Shown one piece after another: positions 47,893-64,000 of a stretch of DNA of 64,000 nt. The DNA is from Hemibagrus wyckioides (taxonomy: Eukaryota; Chordata; Actinopteri; Siluriformes; Bagridae): the NCBI RefSeq assembly GCF_019097595.1, contig NC_080735.1, forward strand, positions 13,204,917 through 13,268,916. Reading direction: 5' to 3'. Position numbers and translations under genes: made by a program. Below the pieces are notes generated by a model. It was given only the letters and a program-made list of their open reading frames with translations. It ran no database searches and was not told the origin of the DNA. Each line of letters begins with the position of its first letter. Positions within the stretch are counted from its first letter, which is position 1.

Positions 47893-48823
47893 TACTACAA
47901 ATCATTTATTATGAATTTTAACTGATTATGAATCAGACAGAGACATGGGGTGTAAAAAGTAATTCTTATTTTTTAACTGTAAATAGATTTAGCAAGTTGA
48001 TGTAAAGCTTAAAATAGTCCTTCTCTCATTCTCAATCGTCCTCAGTCCGCAGTCTCTAAACAAAGATGGTGACATATCGATCTCAGGCTACTAAATCAAA
48101 CTGTAGTTTATCGTAACGGAGTATTGTCACATATTGTATGGTTTCCTTAAGAATCGAAGTCGTCTCATAAGATGAGCTGATTGATACGTTTCGAAGATTC
48201 GGAGATGTTTAATGAACGCTGGTTTTGGAGACTTCAGAACTCAAGTTAGGTTTAGCACAGGATCAGGAGTTAGTTTCAACTCATTTCGGTCTTAAACCTT
48301 TCTGTTTCTGATATAAGTTCAAAATAATGGTGTATAATGCCATGTGCAGGCTGTTATAACTGCAGTATAATACAGAGTTTGATTAATATCTGGAGTTTTT
48401 TGACGCATTTTCCAATTCTATAAGTTTAACCCTTGATGCTCTCTTTAGCTTTCATGATGACGTCTTTATAATATTATTTAGCCTTATTTTAGCATTATTT
48501 TAGCATTATAATAGCATTATTTTATTTCAAGTCATGATTCTTGTGTCACATTGTTCCATTCATTTCCAAGATCTTTCATTTCTTTTAGCTAAACATGCTT
48601 ACAAGACAACTAGACTAGAGGGTTCTAAATCGACAGCGTCTAAATCGACAGCATATAAAGTTAAGGCATTCTCGTGGTATTTGAGAATGTAAAAGAGTTT
48701 CAGTGGGTCCAAACACCTTGTCAGGTAAGAACGAAAGAGGATCTTCTGTTACTGAATGGCTGTGAGGTTGAAAGTCAGAGATGGAGAAGCAACAAAAGGC
48801 TACATTTTCACTTGTTTTAAATG

Positions 48824-48900
48824 GGCAGTGGTAGCTCAGTGGTTAGGACGCTGTACACGTGGCTGGAAAGTTGGGAGTTCAAATCCCAGGACTGTATGAA
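48824..48900 (+). mobile_element. tRNA-like SINE head
   Basis: GTGGTAGCTCAGTGGTTA (A-box-like) and GAGTTCAAATCCC (B-box-like) are spaced as in tRNA-derived SINEs, related to the element at 13380. It lies in or near the pkn1 3' UTR in antisense orientation. Confidence 0.7.
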
Positions 48901-49181
48901 AGCCACTGTCCTTGGTACTTGGATCGGATTCTGGCTCACGTCTGACAGATGAATAAATGTTATGAAGATTTAAAGGAAGAGTCCACGTTTCTTGCCGCTT
49001 TTGTCCTCCATCACAGTGTAAAACTCCACACATTTTCTTCCACTCACGAGCCCTTCGTCTTCGCTGAGTCACAGTGTAGTGGTTATGACCGTCTTTTTGT
49101 ATAATATCACAGTGGGGAGAAATAAACAATCCTAGACGACTCCTGCGTGAGGTCTGACCTCGCCGTGGCCACGACAGGAGC

Positions 49182-63208
<14,027 letters not shown>

Positions 63209-63213
63209 CTAGA

Positions 63214-63248
<35 letters not shown>

Positions 63249-63575
63249 TCCATAGCTCTGAGAGTGTATACGAGCTTACATAGTAACCCAAATCTATAAA
63301 AATGAATTAACTAAATTATTATAGGGATTACAAAGAATGACTAAATGCAAAGCATACACAATTTTGTTTTTTCTCGAATTCCTCTGTGATTATTTTCATC
63401 CATCTTTAAGCTCTCTTATTTAAAACATTAAGAAACTATGTTAACATTCTACAGACATATGAAACCTAGATTACATTTACATTTTAGAGCTCACTCTAAA
63501 AGTGTTGAATTCTTTCAATTCCAATTAGCTGATCTTTTCACTAAGAATGATGTGTCATAGATATAATATTGTGTT

Positions 63576-64000
63576 ATACACCGATCAGGCATAACATTAT
63601 GACCACTGAGAGGTGCCATGAATAGCACTGATGATCTCCTCATCATGGCACCTGTTAGTGGGTGGGATATATTAGGCAGCAAGTGAACATTTTGTCCTCA
63701 AAGTTGATGTGTTAGAAGCAGGAAAAATGGACAAGCATAAGGATTTGAGCGAAGGACCAAATTGTGATGGCTAGACGACTGGATCAGAGCATCTCCAAAA
63801 CTGCAGCTCTTGTGGGGTGTTCCCAGTCTGCAGTGGTCAGTATCTATCAAAAGTGGTCCAAGGAAGGAACAGTGGTGATCCAACAGACGAGCTACTGTTG
63901 CTCAAATTGCTGAAGAAGTTAATGCTGGTTCTGATAGAAAGGTGTCAGAATATACAGTGCATGATGGGTCAGGGCTGTTTTGGCAGCAAAAGGGGGACTG
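63576..64000 (+). mobile_element. Tc1-like MITE, copy 6, cut by the window edge
   Basis: Left terminus CACCGATCAGGCATAACA and the helix-turn-helix region are present; the right terminus lies beyond the window. It sits in the next pkn1 intron upstream of the exon at 63070-63208. Confidence 0.83.

Overview
The window is nuclear DNA from a vertebrate, almost certainly a teleost fish. The genes are split into many short exons with GT-AG introns. The introns are full of (TG)n, (CT)n, (CA)n and (TA)n microsatellites, Tc1/mariner-type MITEs, tRNA-derived SINEs and 3' scraps of RTE-like LINEs. The protein sequences match vertebrate PNPLA6, MAP2K7 and PKN1. A catfish-like or other otophysan origin is possible, but I cannot prove it from sequence alone.

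Layout. (1) 1317-25631, plus strand: a complete pnpla6 gene (neuropathy target esterase, a lysophospholipase). I reconstructed 34 coding exons with consistent phases throughout, giving about 1346 residues. (2) 34870-44811, minus strand: a complete map2k7 gene (MKK7, the JNK-activating kinase kinase), 11 constitutive coding exons (422 residues) plus a 48-nt cassette exon conserved with mammals. Its 3' end faces pnpla6 across about 9 kb of UTR and repeats. (3) 49182-63208, minus strand: the 3' part of pkn1 (protein kinase N1), 14 exons covering the C2-like region, linker, whole kinase domain and AGC C-tail. The HR1 repeats lie beyond the right edge.

The three genes share no pathway as a unit. 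pnpla6 acts in ER phospholipid turnover, while map2k7 and pkn1 are signalling kinases. They look like conserved vertebrate linkage rather than a functional cluster.

The main discovery candidate is in pnpla6. The 117-nt exon carrying the catalytic aspartate occurs twice, at 18672-18788 and 21534-21650. Length, phase and splice sites are preserved, 27 of 39 residues are identical, and the catalytic motif is DGC in one copy and DGG in the other. This looks like a mutually exclusive exon pair that would change the active site. The DGG exon uses a GC donor instead of GT.

The second striking feature is an approximately 7-kb tandem array (about 53380-60428) filling one pkn1 intron next to the first kinase exon. 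It has nested 18-bp, about 50-bp and about 1.07-kb periodicities. Other items are microsatellites used as the polypyrimidine tracts of many splice acceptors, a GATA/GACA (Bkm-like) array, a six-copy MITE family that keeps only the helix-turn-helix end of a Tc1 transposase, a SINE nested in a MITE, a 51-bp-arm foldback, and an alternating purine-pyrimidine tract just upstream of the map2k7 start codon.
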